Below are positions 29,228 through 39,854 of a DNA stretch of 40,679 nucleotides, piece by piece. The DNA lies in NCBI RefSeq assembly GCF_001266615.1, contig NZ_LGHZ01000024.1, positions 1 through 40,679 on the forward strand. Reading direction: 5' to 3'. The position numbers and the translations under genes are program-made. The first letter of the stretch is position 1. The number at the start of each line of letters is the position of its first letter. The DNA comes from Kluyvera genomosp. 1 (GTDB taxonomy: Bacteria; Pseudomonadota; Gammaproteobacteria; Enterobacterales; Enterobacteriaceae). The notes below the pieces were generated by a model that was not told where the DNA came from, made no database searches, and saw only the letters and a list, made by a program, of their open reading frames with translations.

Positions 29228-30478
29228 ATGCTGGAACAAATGGGCATTGCGGCAAAGCAGGCCTCTTACAAACTGGCGCTGCTTTCCAGCCGTGAAAAAA
29301 ATCGGGTTCTGGAAACCATTGCTGATTATCTGGAATCTCACAGCGATGAGATCCTGCGCGCTAACGCCGAGGATCTGACTCAGGCGCGCGAAGGCGGCCT
29401 GAGCGAAGCGATGCTCGACAGGCTGGCACTGACGCCGGCGCGTTTGACGGCGATTGCCAACGACGTCCGTCAGGTCTGCACGCTGGCCGATCCGGTTGGA
29501 CAGGTGATTGACGGCGGGCTGCTCGACAGCGGGCTGCGTATTGAGCGTCGTCGCGTACCGCTGGGTGTTATCGGCGTGATTTATGAAGCGCGCCCGAACG
29601 TCACCGTAGATGTTGCTGCGCTGTGCCTGAAAACGGGCAACGCTGCGATCCTGCGCGGGGGTAAAGAGACTTATCGCACCAACGCCGCCACGGTTGGCGT
29701 TATCCAACGGGCGTTAAAAGAGTGCGGCCTGCCAGAAGCTGCAGTGCAGGCGATTGAAAATCCAGATCGTGCGCTGGTCAGTGAAATGCTGCGCATGGAT
29801 AAATACATCGATATGTTGATCCCTCGCGGCGGTGCGGGTCTGCACAAGCTGTGTCGCGAGCAGTCGACGATCCCGGTGATCACCGGCGGTATCGGCGTTT
29901 GTCATATCTACGTTGACGATACGGCTGAGATTGAACCGGCGCTGAAGATTATCGTGAATGCCAAAACGCAGCGTCCAAGTACCTGCAACACCGTGGAAAC
30001 ACTGCTGGTGAATCAGGCTATTGCCGGACGTTTCCTGCCAGCGTTAAGCCAGCAGATGGCGGAAAGCGGCGTGACGCTGCACGGTGATGAAACGGTCATG
30101 CGCGAGCTGAAAGGCCCGGCGAAGCTGGTGGCCCTGAAACCTGAAGAGCTTGATAACGAGTTCCTGTCACTGGATCTGAACGTAGTTATCGTTCCAGACA
30201 TGGACGGCGCTATCGCCCATATCCGCGCTCACGGTACCCAGCATTCCGATGCCATCCTGACGCGCACCCTGAGCAATGCCAACCGTTTTATCAACGAAGT
30301 GGATTCCTCTGCGGTCTACGTTAACGCGTCTACTCGTTTCACCGATGGCGGCCAGTTTGGTCTCGGTGCGGAAGTGGCAGTCAGCACGCAGAAACTGCAC
30401 GCGCGTGGCCCAATGGGGCTGGAAGCCCTGACCACTTACAAGTGGATCGGCTTCGGCGAAGATACCATTCGTGCGTAA
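29228..30478 (+). CDS. proA: Gamma-glutamyl phosphate reductase (glutamate-5-semialdehyde dehydrogenase)
   Basis: This is a 416-residue NADPH-dependent enzyme of the aldehyde dehydrogenase superfamily that reduces the product of ProB to glutamate 5-semialdehyde. The catalytic Cys253 lies in [13 protein letters not shown]. Family segments such as [19 protein letters not shown] and IPRGGAGLH are intact. It is one residue shorter than E. coli ProA. AAGGAG precedes the ATG, and it is co-transcribed with proB. It ends shortly before thrW. Confidence 0.98.
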   Translation: MLEQMGIAAKQASYKLALLSSREKNRVLETIADYLESHSDEILRANAEDLTQAREGGLSEAMLDRLALTPARLTAIANDVRQVCTLADPVGQVIDGGLLDSGLRIERRRVPLGVIGVIYEARPNVTVDVAALCLKTGNAAILRGGKETYRTNAATVGVIQRALKECGLPEAAVQAIENPDRALVSEMLRMDKYIDMLIPRGGAGLHKLCREQSTIPVITGGIGVCHIYVDDTAEIEPALKIIVNAKTQRPSTCNTVETLLVNQAIAGRFLPALSQQMAESGVTLHGDETVMRELKGPAKLVALKPEELDNEFLSLDLNVVIVPDMDGAIAHIRAHGTQHSDAILTRTLSNANRFINEVDSSAVYVNASTRFTDGGQFGLGAEVAVSTQKLHARGPMGLEALTTYKWIGFGEDTIRA

Positions 30479-30486
30479 TTGATAGC

Positions 30487-30537
30487 GGGCGATGCAAAAA
30501 CAGGCAGTTGATTCAACTGACTATTGACGCATCGCCC
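30487..30537. repeat. Nested inverted repeats between proA and thrW
   Basis: GGGCGATGC (30487-30495) pairs with GCATCGCCC (30529-30537), and within the loop CAGTTGA (30505-30511) pairs with TCAACTG (30513-30519). The whole can form a branched or stacked hairpin after proA. No T tract is evident. Confidence 0.6.
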
Positions 30538-30591
30538 CGTTAGTCTTAACCTTTTGTCCCGTGATTCACGCTCGTGAACACCTCTTGCAGG

Positions 30592-30667
30592 GCCGATATA
30601 GCTCAGTTGGTAGAGCAGCGCATTCGTAATGCGAAGGTCGGAGGTTCGACTCCTCTTATCGGCACCA
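30592..30667 (+). tRNA. thrW: tRNA-Thr (CGT)
   Basis: This is a complete 76-nt tRNA with encoded CCA. The acceptor stem is GCCGATA/TATCGGC, the D arm holds AGCTCAGTTGGTAGAGC, the anticodon loop is TTCGTAA with CGT at 30625-30627, and the T arm contains GGAGGTTCGACTCC. Its position after proA is that of thrW, a frequent integration site for prophages and islands. Confidence 0.98.
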
Positions 30668-30852
30668 TTTCAAACCCATCAGTAACAACAGCATCTGCCC
30701 TTAAAATATTCCGTGTAAATCATTTACACCCATCCCCCCATCATCCGAACCTTTCATCCTGTCTGAACCGTACCTATAAATTTCAGCGCTATATCTGGCG
30801 CAATCCGCGTTATCAACCAGACTTAATGGCATGCCTCTTATTTAGGACAACC

Positions 30853-32430
30853 ATGAAAAACATCGCCATTATTGGTGCTGGGCCAACGGGAATTTACACT
30901 TTTTACGCATTGCTGGAACGGGGTGAACCGCTTGTGGTGACGGTCTATGAGCAGGCGGAGGAGGCCGGGGTTGGCATGCCTTATAACGATGACCATAACG
31001 CGACGCTGATGCTGGCAAATATTGCCAGTATCGAAATACCGCCCATTTTTATCTCCTATCTGGAATGGCTTCGCGAGCGGAGCGACGGCTGGCTAGCTCG
31101 CTGGGGTTTGGAGCGTGAATCCCTGCATGAACGGCAATTTCTACCGCGCGTGGTTCTGGGGGATTACTATCGCGATCGTTTTCGGGCTCTGGTGAAAAAA
31201 GCCCAGCAGTCAGGATTTGTGGTCAAGGTTAAGGAGTCCAGCAAGGTAACGGATGTGCGGACGACGACGAACGGCGTCAAAGTGTGGGTGGACGATCGTC
31301 GCGAGGCGGAGATGTTTGATTATGTCGTGCTTGCCACGGGCCATCTGTGGCCGGAAGACGATGAGACGCCGCGCGATTTCTTCCCTAGCCCGTGGACGGG
31401 GCTGATGGAGGCAAAGATCCCGGCCAGTCGGGTCGGGATTATGGGGGCTTCCCTAAGCGGACTGGATGCGGCGATGGCGGTGGTTATTCAGCACGGTGTA
31501 TTTATTCGATCCGAGGGAGAGACGGCGCGATTCCATTTGCACCCAGAAAGCAGGGGGCTACAACTCAGTTTGATGTCCCGAACGGGCATTTTACCGGAGG
31601 CCGACTTCTACTGTCCGCTGCCTTATGAACCGCTCGCCATCGTGACGGAACGCGCTATTGAAGAGGCTATTGATCAGGGAAGTGACGGCCTGCTGGATCG
31701 TGTTTTTCAACTTATTGCTGACGAACTGGAACACGCCGACCCGCAGTGGAGCGCGGAGATTGCGCTGCGATCGCGTGATGCCGATAGCTTTGCCGATGCC
31801 TGGTTTGCCGACAGGAAAAAACACGATCCGTTTGCATGGGCACAGGCCAATCTGCAGGAAGTGGAACGCAATAAACGTGAAAAGCACACCGTCCCATGGC
31901 GTTACACCATCCTGCGATTGCATGAAATGGTTGAGCCGATCGTTCCTCACTTAAATGAGCGAGATGGGAAACGTTTTAAAAATGGATTGGCACGCGTTTT
32001 TATCGACAACTATGCAGCAATTCCCTCGGAATCCATCCGCCGTTTGCTGGCGCTGCGCGACGCCGGCGTTATTCGCATCCTGGCGCTAGGGCGTGATTAT
32101 GAGATGACGGTAGAGGATAAGTTGACGACGATTATCACAGAAGAAGAACGCTATACGTTTGATGTATTTATTGATGCCAGAGGTCAGAAAGCCTTAAAAA
32201 CGAAAGATCTGCCGTTTCCTTCGCTTCGTGAGCAACTGCTGGCGTGCGGGAATGAAATCCCCTCTATTGGTGACGATTTCAGCCTAATGGAACCGGAAAG
32301 CGCGCGGGGAAGAGTCGCCTTTGCGGCGTTGCCGTGGCTGATGCACGAGCGCCCGTTTGTGCAGGGGCTGGTGGTTTGCGCCCAAATAGGCACGGCAATA
32401 GCCAAAGGATTAGACAAAACGCAGGGATAA
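30853..32430 (+). CDS. ydhS: FAD/NAD(P)-binding protein, YdhS-like
   Basis: This is a 525-residue protein with an N-terminal Rossmann dinucleotide motif (IAIIGAGPTGIYTF) and a second GxGxxG-like site in VGIMGASLSGLDAA near residue 195. It resembles E. coli YdhS (534) along its length as I recall that sequence, for example AGVGMPYN, LPEADFYCP, NKREKHTVPWRY and FIDNYAAIPSESIRRLLALR. YdhS function is unknown; the fold suggests a flavin-dependent oxidoreductase. In E. coli ydhS lies elsewhere in the genome. The ATG at 30853 has AGGA upstream; an in-frame extension would run through the tRNA gene. It converges with the hydrolase gene. Confidence 0.85.
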   Translation: MKNIAIIGAGPTGIYTFYALLERGEPLVVTVYEQAEEAGVGMPYNDDHNATLMLANIASIEIPPIFISYLEWLRERSDGWLARWGLERESLHERQFLPRVVLGDYYRDRFRALVKKAQQSGFVVKVKESSKVTDVRTTTNGVKVWVDDRREAEMFDYVVLATGHLWPEDDETPRDFFPSPWTGLMEAKIPASRVGIMGASLSGLDAAMAVVIQHGVFIRSEGETARFHLHPESRGLQLSLMSRTGILPEADFYCPLPYEPLAIVTERAIEEAIDQGSDGLLDRVFQLIADELEHADPQWSAEIALRSRDADSFADAWFADRKKHDPFAWAQANLQEVERNKREKHTVPWRYTILRLHEMVEPIVPHLNERDGKRFKNGLARVFIDNYAAIPSESIRRLLALRDAGVIRILALGRDYEMTVEDKLTTIITEEERYTFDVFIDARGQKALKTKDLPFPSLREQLLACGNEIPSIGDDFSLMEPESARGRVAFAALPWLMHERPFVQGLVVCAQIGTAIAKGLDKTQG

Positions 32431-32439
32431 ACGAAAACT

Positions 32440-32463
32440 GGCTGCCCACATGAGTGAGCAGCC
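32440..32463. terminator. Weak hairpin between convergent ydhS-like and hydrolase genes
   Basis: GGCTGC (32440-32445) pairs with GCAGCC (32458-32463), followed by TTATT on the plus strand. It lies in the 41-bp gap between two convergent stops. Confidence 0.45.
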
Positions 32464-32471
32464 TTATTCGC

Positions 32472-34361
32472 TTATTTCACGGGATTAGCTTCAAGCACCA
32501 GCGTCTCCAGTGGTTTCAGGGTGATCACCGTGGCGTCCTGATACTTCTCAGGCAGCGTGCTATTACTGCCGTAGATCGGTTTGAGCGTAAATTGCGTTGC
32601 CTCTCCTTGTGGAATTTCCAACGCTTTACTCAAATCCAGGTAGAAACGCTGCGGCTTATCGGACGGGTTACGCAGGCCAAGGATCGATTTCTCTTTGCTC
32701 CACGACGCCCAGCCGTAGGTTTCCAGTGCGGTTGGGTCGCCACCCACCCAGTGCGTATCAACCAGCACGCTGCTGTTTGCCGCTGACCACTTCGCGGCCT
32801 GTGCCAGCGTATCCCATTTCGCTTTATTCAGCATTGACGGCGTGATGTACAGCTCCTGAAGCTGAGTCCCGGTTGCGAAGTAGCTCCACACCTGATCGGC
32901 AAAATCACCGTCGGTTTGCACTTTCTCCAGGCCGTAATAGGCGTGCTCTGCGCTGACGATGCCGTGATACATCAATGAGTTCAGTGGGAATAACGGCCCT
33001 TTACGAACTATTGAGCGATAGGTTTCGGCATCACGATAGGTCATCCACTGCTGTACCGGCGAACCGATGCCGTAGAGGTTGATGTCATCTCCCTGTCGCC
33101 AGATGGAATCGGCATAAAACAGCCACGATGGGCTGGCATCGGTGCCGGTGGTCAGGTTGATGAACAGATCTTTATTGGCCTCACGCATGTTTTCCAACAG
33201 ATCGACGGAGGCATCAAAGTCAGAAGCAAACTTACTGCCCTTAATATGCGAATTGGCATTGCCCATCCCGTCGAGTTTAAACGAAGTAATATGCTCATCT
33301 TTGATGAGCTTGAGGATCTGCTCATTAAAGTTTTTGTAATAGTTCGGCCCAGAGAGCGCCAGCTTCCCATCGACGGTTTCAAAGCCATACTCTTTGGCGT
33401 GAGAGACGCGAATATCGCGCGGCTTGTTATAGCCGCCCCACGGCGACAGCCATAAGCCTATCGAGCTGTGCAGGCTGTTGGCTTTTTCGCGCACTTTGCT
33501 AAAGCCATTGCTGAACGCTGGGCCAAACAGCCAGCGGCCCGTACGGTCATCCCAGCCGTCATCCAACAAGAAAGCGTCCAGCTTCACGCCTCGGGCAGTA
33601 ATAAACTCCTTATTCCACTCATCCATCCGTCCCAAAATGTCCTGCTCGGTGTAGGTGGTGAAGAAGCCAATATCCATCCAGCTGTTGTAGTGCAGGTACG
33701 GTTTATACGGCCGCGGACGAACGGCCTCGACAAACTGATTAACGCTGCGGCGAAGCTGGTTAGTTTCAGGGAAGGTCCCGAACATCACGGTGTAGCTGAC
33801 CGGCGCTTCTGGCTGGATCGGGGTTTTCAATAATACGTTGAGATTGGTGGTCGCTTCATAGGCATAGGTATTGATAATCGGCTTATTCGGCAAAATGAAG
33901 AAGGAGTCAGCTACGATCGGCGAACTGTTAATTGCGCCGTCAACATAAGGTGCCTGCGCCTGTCCTTTGGTTGGGAAGAAGGTGATTTTGGCCACATCGC
34001 GAGGCTTACCGACGGCCGTGACCGTGTAATCAATGCTGGCATATTTCCCTTTCAGCGAATTCAGCGTCACGGTCACCTTGAAGTCCGGGTGGTCGTAATC
34101 AATTTTGATCGCATTATCACGCTGCTCTACGTGGGCAATTTTAAAGTCTGCGGCTTTGATGACGGTTTCATCGGGCAGAGTCAGGAAAAACAGCGACTGC
34201 GGCGACAGCTGGCGTTGCGTGTGGGTATCTTTGATAACGGCTTCAGATTTAGCATCGTCAAAGGAGATGGCAATATTATCGTTATTCAACGCGTAGTTAG
34301 CCGCAAATGCGCCGTTGGACACCAGCAGGGCGAGAATCGATATCTTGAACACATTTTTCAT
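32472..34361 (-). CDS. Secreted clan GH-D-like glycoside hydrolase (alpha-galactosidase-like)
   Basis: This is a 629-residue exported protein. The signal peptide is residues 1-20, with cleavage after AFA. A beta-rich N-terminal domain (about 25-210) precedes a TIM-barrel region whose motifs resemble GH27/GH36 enzymes: HYNSWMD at 224-230, AFLLDDGWDDR at 263-273, GLWLSPWGG, and FKLDGMG at 361-367, where Asp364 is the likely nucleophile. YADSIWRQGDD (417-426) is a candidate acid/base region. A C-terminal beta domain ends the protein. Substrate is not readable. Similar enterobacterial proteins are sometimes labelled 'enterotoxin', which the sequence does not support. It has its own promoter region with a possible CRP site. 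Confidence 0.7.
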   Translation of the reverse strand: MKNVFKISILALLVSNGAFAANYALNNDNIAISFDDAKSEAVIKDTHTQRQLSPQSLFFLTLPDETVIKAADFKIAHVEQRDNAIKIDYDHPDFKVTVTLNSLKGKYASIDYTVTAVGKPRDVAKITFFPTKGQAQAPYVDGAINSSPIVADSFFILPNKPIINTYAYEATTNLNVLLKTPIQPEAPVSYTVMFGTFPETNQLRRSVNQFVEAVRPRPYKPYLHYNSWMDIGFFTTYTEQDILGRMDEWNKEFITARGVKLDAFLLDDGWDDRTGRWLFGPAFSNGFSKVREKANSLHSSIGLWLSPWGGYNKPRDIRVSHAKEYGFETVDGKLALSGPNYYKNFNEQILKLIKDEHITSFKLDGMGNANSHIKGSKFASDFDASVDLLENMREANKDLFINLTTGTDASPSWLFYADSIWRQGDDINLYGIGSPVQQWMTYRDAETYRSIVRKGPLFPLNSLMYHGIVSAEHAYYGLEKVQTDGDFADQVWSYFATGTQLQELYITPSMLNKAKWDTLAQAAKWSAANSSVLVDTHWVGGDPTALETYGWASWSKEKSILGLRNPSDKPQRFYLDLSKALEIPQGEATQFTLKPIYGSNSTLPEKYQDATVITLKPLETLVLEANPVK

Positions 34362-34728
34362 CAGTTACAGGTCCTTTTCGTTTAATTATGACTGTGCATC
34401 TGGCGGGGAAATGGTCTGTTTTGCGTAATGATACGGAAGCTTCTTTGTGTATCATGCTTTCGTTTTATTGCTTTTGAATGTGCGTTATTTATCAAAAGAA
34501 ATAAAATGAAAGATCTCGTTTTTCTGATCTCATTCACAAAAGCAATGCAATGAAAGGTATGGCGGGTTAAGTGAAAGGAGAGGGAAGACTCAGCGTCGGG
34601 GGCAATACAAGTAGCCGATGATACTCTCAGTGGAATGGGGCAATGGTTATCGCAATAGGCCGTAGTACAGGGCACCTTCACAGGCGCTCTGTATTGGAAA
34701 AACGGGGAGGGAACTCAATGCCGTCTTT
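34362..34728. other. Intergenic region upstream of the hydrolase gene
   Basis: This 367-bp stretch must contain the hydrolase promoter, read on the minus strand. It is AT-rich near the hydrolase start (GAAAAGGACC ribosome region) and holds a CRP-like site. Frames within it lack ribosome sites and recognisable content. No terminator with a T tract was seen for the cyclase gene's neighbours here. Confidence 0.6.
34523..34538 (-). promoter_or_regulatory. Candidate CRP-cAMP site upstream of the hydrolase gene
   Basis: The minus strand reads TGTGAATGAGATCAGA, against the consensus TGTGA-N6-TCACA: nine of ten key bases agree. It is about 160 bp upstream of the hydrolase ATG, which is far for direct activation but compatible with a long 5' region. 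It would link the enzyme to carbon catabolite control. Confidence 0.45.
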
Positions 34729-36240
34729 TTACCCGCGGTCCGCATACTTGCTGCGTTTGTGCTGATACAGCAATTCGTCCGCTTTGTGCATCGCCACATC
34801 CAGCGTATCTCCAGGCTGGAGTTGGTACGCCCCCCACGAAAATGCCACCAGTTTATCCTTGTCGATTGCGAGCAGCTGTTCGTTTACGCGCTCGATGACA
34901 TCGCGGGATTTGTTCAGCGAATTATCGATAAGAATCAAACTGAATTCATCACCGCCCAGCCGTAAGCCATAGTCGCTTTTGCGAATGGCATTACCCAGCG
35001 CCTGACCCAGCGTTTGAATTGATTTATCGCCCATGTGATGACCGAGCGTATCGTTGATCCTTTTGAGCCCATCGCTATCGATAGCGATAACCGTGACCGG
35101 GATATTTCGGCCAACCAGCGACTGAAGCTTGTGCTCTAACTCGGGATTAATGACTTTGCGGTTATAGAGCCCCGTCATGGCATCGGTGATGTTATCCCGG
35201 GAAAGTGATTCTTGTCGGCTCAATTGCTTGCGTGCATAGCGACACAGTATCCAGGTTCCCGCTACGTAAAGTAAAAGCAGCCATAAATTGGTGGTGATAA
35301 CGTAGATAGCATCCAGCTTGAGGTGAAGAGTGTAGTTCCGGGTTAACGAATCCTCGCCACCAATCATATAAAAGGATTTAAGATGCGGCTTATGGAAGAT
35401 AATACGCGCGCCGGTTTTATTATCGGTGACGTACAGTGAAAGGAATTTCCACAAGAATGGCCGATCGATGGTCTTAAATGACACTACCAGATCGCTAATA
35501 TTGATATCCGTAATCAGAATACCTTTCACTTTATCGCCGAGAAAAACAGGCGTGAGCATGCTGATAATATTGTTGTGGGTGTAACCGTCCTGGTAGATAT
35601 GGGACAGCGTACTTTCACCCTTAATCAAATCGTCGAGTGCGTCTTCATCAATAGAAATCGTGCGGGCGCTGTGTGCGATATTAATGCTGCCATTATCACC
35701 TATCAGCCAGTTGCGGAAAGTATAGTTTTTAGTGTTAACAAGATGATTAATATAGATATAGCGATGAGAGAGATCGATGTAGTAGCGAATGTTGCGGAAG
35801 GTATAGCCGGTATAGTTCGAAAAACTGTATTTCGATAAATTGGCGCTCTCCGAAGCATGGATAATCGACAGTGCACCAATATCTCGGGCCCAATCTTCGC
35901 AGGCCTTATTGTGGGTCTGCAGCGTGCCTTCCAGATCATTGATATTCTTTTTCAGCAGATTGAATCCGTAAATCTTGCCTTCTTTCTCAAGATGCTGGCA
36001 GAGGCTGTTTGGATTGTTAGCGGTGGCTGAATAGGTCCGGCTATAAAATTCGCGCGAAAGTCGGGTGGCGATATTCTGATTAATCGACTCTTCATGGAAT
36101 AGCGCAGATTTACCGTTCTCGACGATATATCCCATATAGTTCTGTAAATCGCGTGCTTCGCGAGTGGCCAGTGCGATGAAAAGCGCAGTCGTACACACGA
36201 CGATCAACACCATCGCACTGATATATTTTTGTCGGGACAA
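34729..36240 (-). CDS. Membrane diguanylate cyclase, DgcJ (YeaJ)-like
   Basis: This is a 503-residue inner-membrane protein that should make cyclic di-GMP from two GTP. An N-terminal helix (about 8-25) and a second near 312-333 frame a periplasmic sensor domain of about 290 residues. The cytosolic GGDEF domain (about 350-500) has the intact active site LGGDEF at 429-433 and an intact inhibitory I-site, RKSD at 420-423, five residues before it. The layout and segments such as DAMTGLYNRK resemble E. coli DgcJ. The start is a TTG at 36240 with GGGAG 10 bp upstream; the first ATG, nine codons in, would cut into the first helix. Ligand unknown. Confidence 0.85.
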   Translation of the reverse strand: MSRQKYISAMVLIVVCTTALFIALATREARDLQNYMGYIVENGKSALFHEESINQNIATRLSREFYSRTYSATANNPNSLCQHLEKEGKIYGFNLLKKNINDLEGTLQTHNKACEDWARDIGALSIIHASESANLSKYSFSNYTGYTFRNIRYYIDLSHRYIYINHLVNTKNYTFRNWLIGDNGSINIAHSARTISIDEDALDDLIKGESTLSHIYQDGYTHNNIISMLTPVFLGDKVKGILITDINISDLVVSFKTIDRPFLWKFLSLYVTDNKTGARIIFHKPHLKSFYMIGGEDSLTRNYTLHLKLDAIYVITTNLWLLLLYVAGTWILCRYARKQLSRQESLSRDNITDAMTGLYNRKVINPELEHKLQSLVGRNIPVTVIAIDSDGLKRINDTLGHHMGDKSIQTLGQALGNAIRKSDYGLRLGGDEFSLILIDNSLNKSRDVIERVNEQLLAIDKDKLVAFSWGAYQLQPGDTLDVAMHKADELLYQHKRSKYADRG

Positions 36241-36341
36241 AATGGCTAACTCCCTGTTGCACCACCTCTAAGCTGGGCAAAGTATAACACCAATCAATAT
36301 TTTGTCCTGATACGAAAGGATGAGGAGTCAGCATTTCTCGT

Positions 36342-38256
<1,915 letters not shown>

Positions 38257-38330
38257 TTATTCGATTAGGTGGGGCAATTTGCTAGCCTTTATTAGATTAA
38301 TTCATTAATCCTGTTTTATCGTTTTACGAA

Positions 38331-38350
38331 GGGAATCCACCAGGATTCCC
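38331..38350. terminator. Hairpin downstream of the deiminase gene
   Basis: GGGAATCC (38331-38338) pairs with GGATTCCC (38343-38350) around ACCA. On the plus strand a TTTT follows; on the minus strand, the direction of the deiminase gene, the following bases are TTCG, so it may be a weak terminator there. Confidence 0.5.
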
Positions 38351-38362
38351 TTTTACTTTGCG

Positions 38363-39469
38363 CTAGCGCGGCTGCTGCTGCGTGGCGCAGTGAATGCCGC
38401 CACCACCGGCGGCAACGCCGTCGATATTCAGTTGCACGATTTCGCGGTCGGCAAACAGCTCCTGCAAAATGGCGCGGGTATTGCGGTCGCGGCGCGTGTC
38501 ACCAAACTCAGGCGCGATAACCGCGCCGTTGCAGACATAGAAATTAATATAACCGGCGGCGAAATCATCGCTGGCGTAGGTCTGTCGAATAGTCGATGGC
38601 CCCTCCAGCGTCACGACGTTCAAGCGTCGGCCTTTTGCATCCGAGGCCGCGCGTAAAATGTCCAGGTGACGTCGGGTCACGGCGTAATCAAACGAGGATG
38701 TGTCCAGCTCAAGCCCCGCCACTACTGTGCCTGGATGGGTGAAACGGGCATAGAAATCGGTATGACCATCGGTAATGTCCTTACCCGCAATCCCCGGTAG
38801 CCAGATGATTTTTTCCAGCCCCAGCAGGCGTTTTAGCTCGCGTTCACATTCGGCTTTGCTGACGCCGGGGTTACGATTGGCATTGAGCACGCAACTCTCG
38901 GTAATGATCGCCGTCCCTTCGCCATCGACTTCAATTCCGCCACCTTCAAGTATCAGCGTTGAGCGGATAAATTCGGCCCTGGACTGCCCGCACACAAACT
39001 CTGCAACCTCGGCATCCTGCGCATGTTCTTGTTTATCGCCCCAGCCGTTAAAATTAAAGCCAACACCGCCGAGTTCACCCTGTGCGTTGCGGACAAAGAC
39101 CGGCCCGGTATCGCGTATCCACAAATCGTCAATTGGCTGCACCAAAAGGTTGATCGTCTGGCCGCAAAGGCGGGCGGCGAGGTCGTAATCCTCTTCGCGC
39201 ACCAGCATATTGAGCGGTTCAAATGCGGCAATGGACTTGGCGATTAGCGCCAGATTGCCCTGAACGATCGGCAGCAGATGCGGCTCCCAGATATCTGCGC
39301 TGGCGCCAAACGCCATCCAGGTAGCCGAGTGGGGCGCGCCTTCGTCCGGCATGAGCCAGCCATCGTTTTTAGCAGCGCGGGCAAATCGGCTAAAGCCCAT
39401 CTGGCTTGCGATCAGCATACCCGCAGAGGCCACCAGGCCGTGCCTGACGAAAGAACGTCTTGTTAACAT
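38363..39469 (-). CDS. Tat-exported agmatine deiminase / peptidylarginine deiminase-family protein
   Basis: This is a 368-residue protein. The N-terminus MLTRRSFVRHGLVASAGMLI is a twin-arginine signal (Arg4-Arg5), with a likely cleavage after FARA near residue 32, so the enzyme should act in the periplasm. The rest is the porphyromonas-type PAD/agmatine deiminase domain, with conserved IDDLWIRDTGPVFV (113-126), NFNGWGDK, ILEGGGIEVDGEG, DGHTDFYARF and the catalytic Cys361 in GGGGIHCATQQQP. The family converts guanidino groups of agmatine (or C-terminal peptidyl arginine) to carbamoyl groups, releasing ammonia. No N-carbamoylputrescine amidase gene is nearby. Substrate not decided. Confidence 0.87.
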   Translation of the reverse strand: MLTRRSFVRHGLVASAGMLIASQMGFSRFARAAKNDGWLMPDEGAPHSATWMAFGASADIWEPHLLPIVQGNLALIAKSIAAFEPLNMLVREEDYDLAARLCGQTINLLVQPIDDLWIRDTGPVFVRNAQGELGGVGFNFNGWGDKQEHAQDAEVAEFVCGQSRAEFIRSTLILEGGGIEVDGEGTAIITESCVLNANRNPGVSKAECERELKRLLGLEKIIWLPGIAGKDITDGHTDFYARFTHPGTVVAGLELDTSSFDYAVTRRHLDILRAASDAKGRRLNVVTLEGPSTIRQTYASDDFAAGYINFYVCNGAVIAPEFGDTRRDRNTRAILQELFADREIVQLNIDGVAAGGGGIHCATQQQPR

Positions 39470-39854
39470 AGAAATACCTTTTATGTTTATTCACCGGATT
39501 AACGATGAATGCAATAATAATAGATGATAAAAAATAAGTGCTGTTGCTTTATTAAATTATTAATAGTAACAGAGTGCTCTATTTCAGGCGGAATATAACA
39601 CGGGGGATATAAGATGCAATTGCCTCGGGTTTATTAGTAGCGGTTTTTTAGCTGTTATTAAAAATTCTCAACTATATATTTATATATAATTTATATTTAT
39701 CTGCCGATTTTCCCCGAGCCAATCCTCGCAGAATGTGATCGAACCGAATATTTTACTGAAATTATAGCGTGTCAAATAATGCAGTCGGCCGCGTTGGCTA
39801 TAGTAAAAAGGGGCCGTAAACACTCATTTTTATCATCACTCGCGGGGCAGATTA
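39470..39854. other. AT-rich intergenic region between deiminase and DJ-1 genes
   Basis: This 385-bp stretch separates two divergent genes and contains strikingly AT-rich parts, including a TATATATTTATATATAAT-like tract near 39672-39690. Both promoters must lie here. Such composition suits H-NS binding, which is inference. No gene, clear operator or terminator was recognised. Confidence 0.6.

Noticed and set aside
30574..30852. N-terminal extension of the YdhS-like gene
   Set aside because: It would translate the thrW tRNA gene; the ATG at 30853 matches the family N-terminus.
32472..34361. Enterotoxin
   Set aside because: Some databases use this label for similar proteins, but the visible motifs are those of a secreted glycoside hydrolase fold.
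34382..34681. Minus-strand frame of 99 codons upstream of the hydrolase
   Set aside because: It overlaps the presumed promoter, has no ribosome site and looks like low-complexity chance coding.
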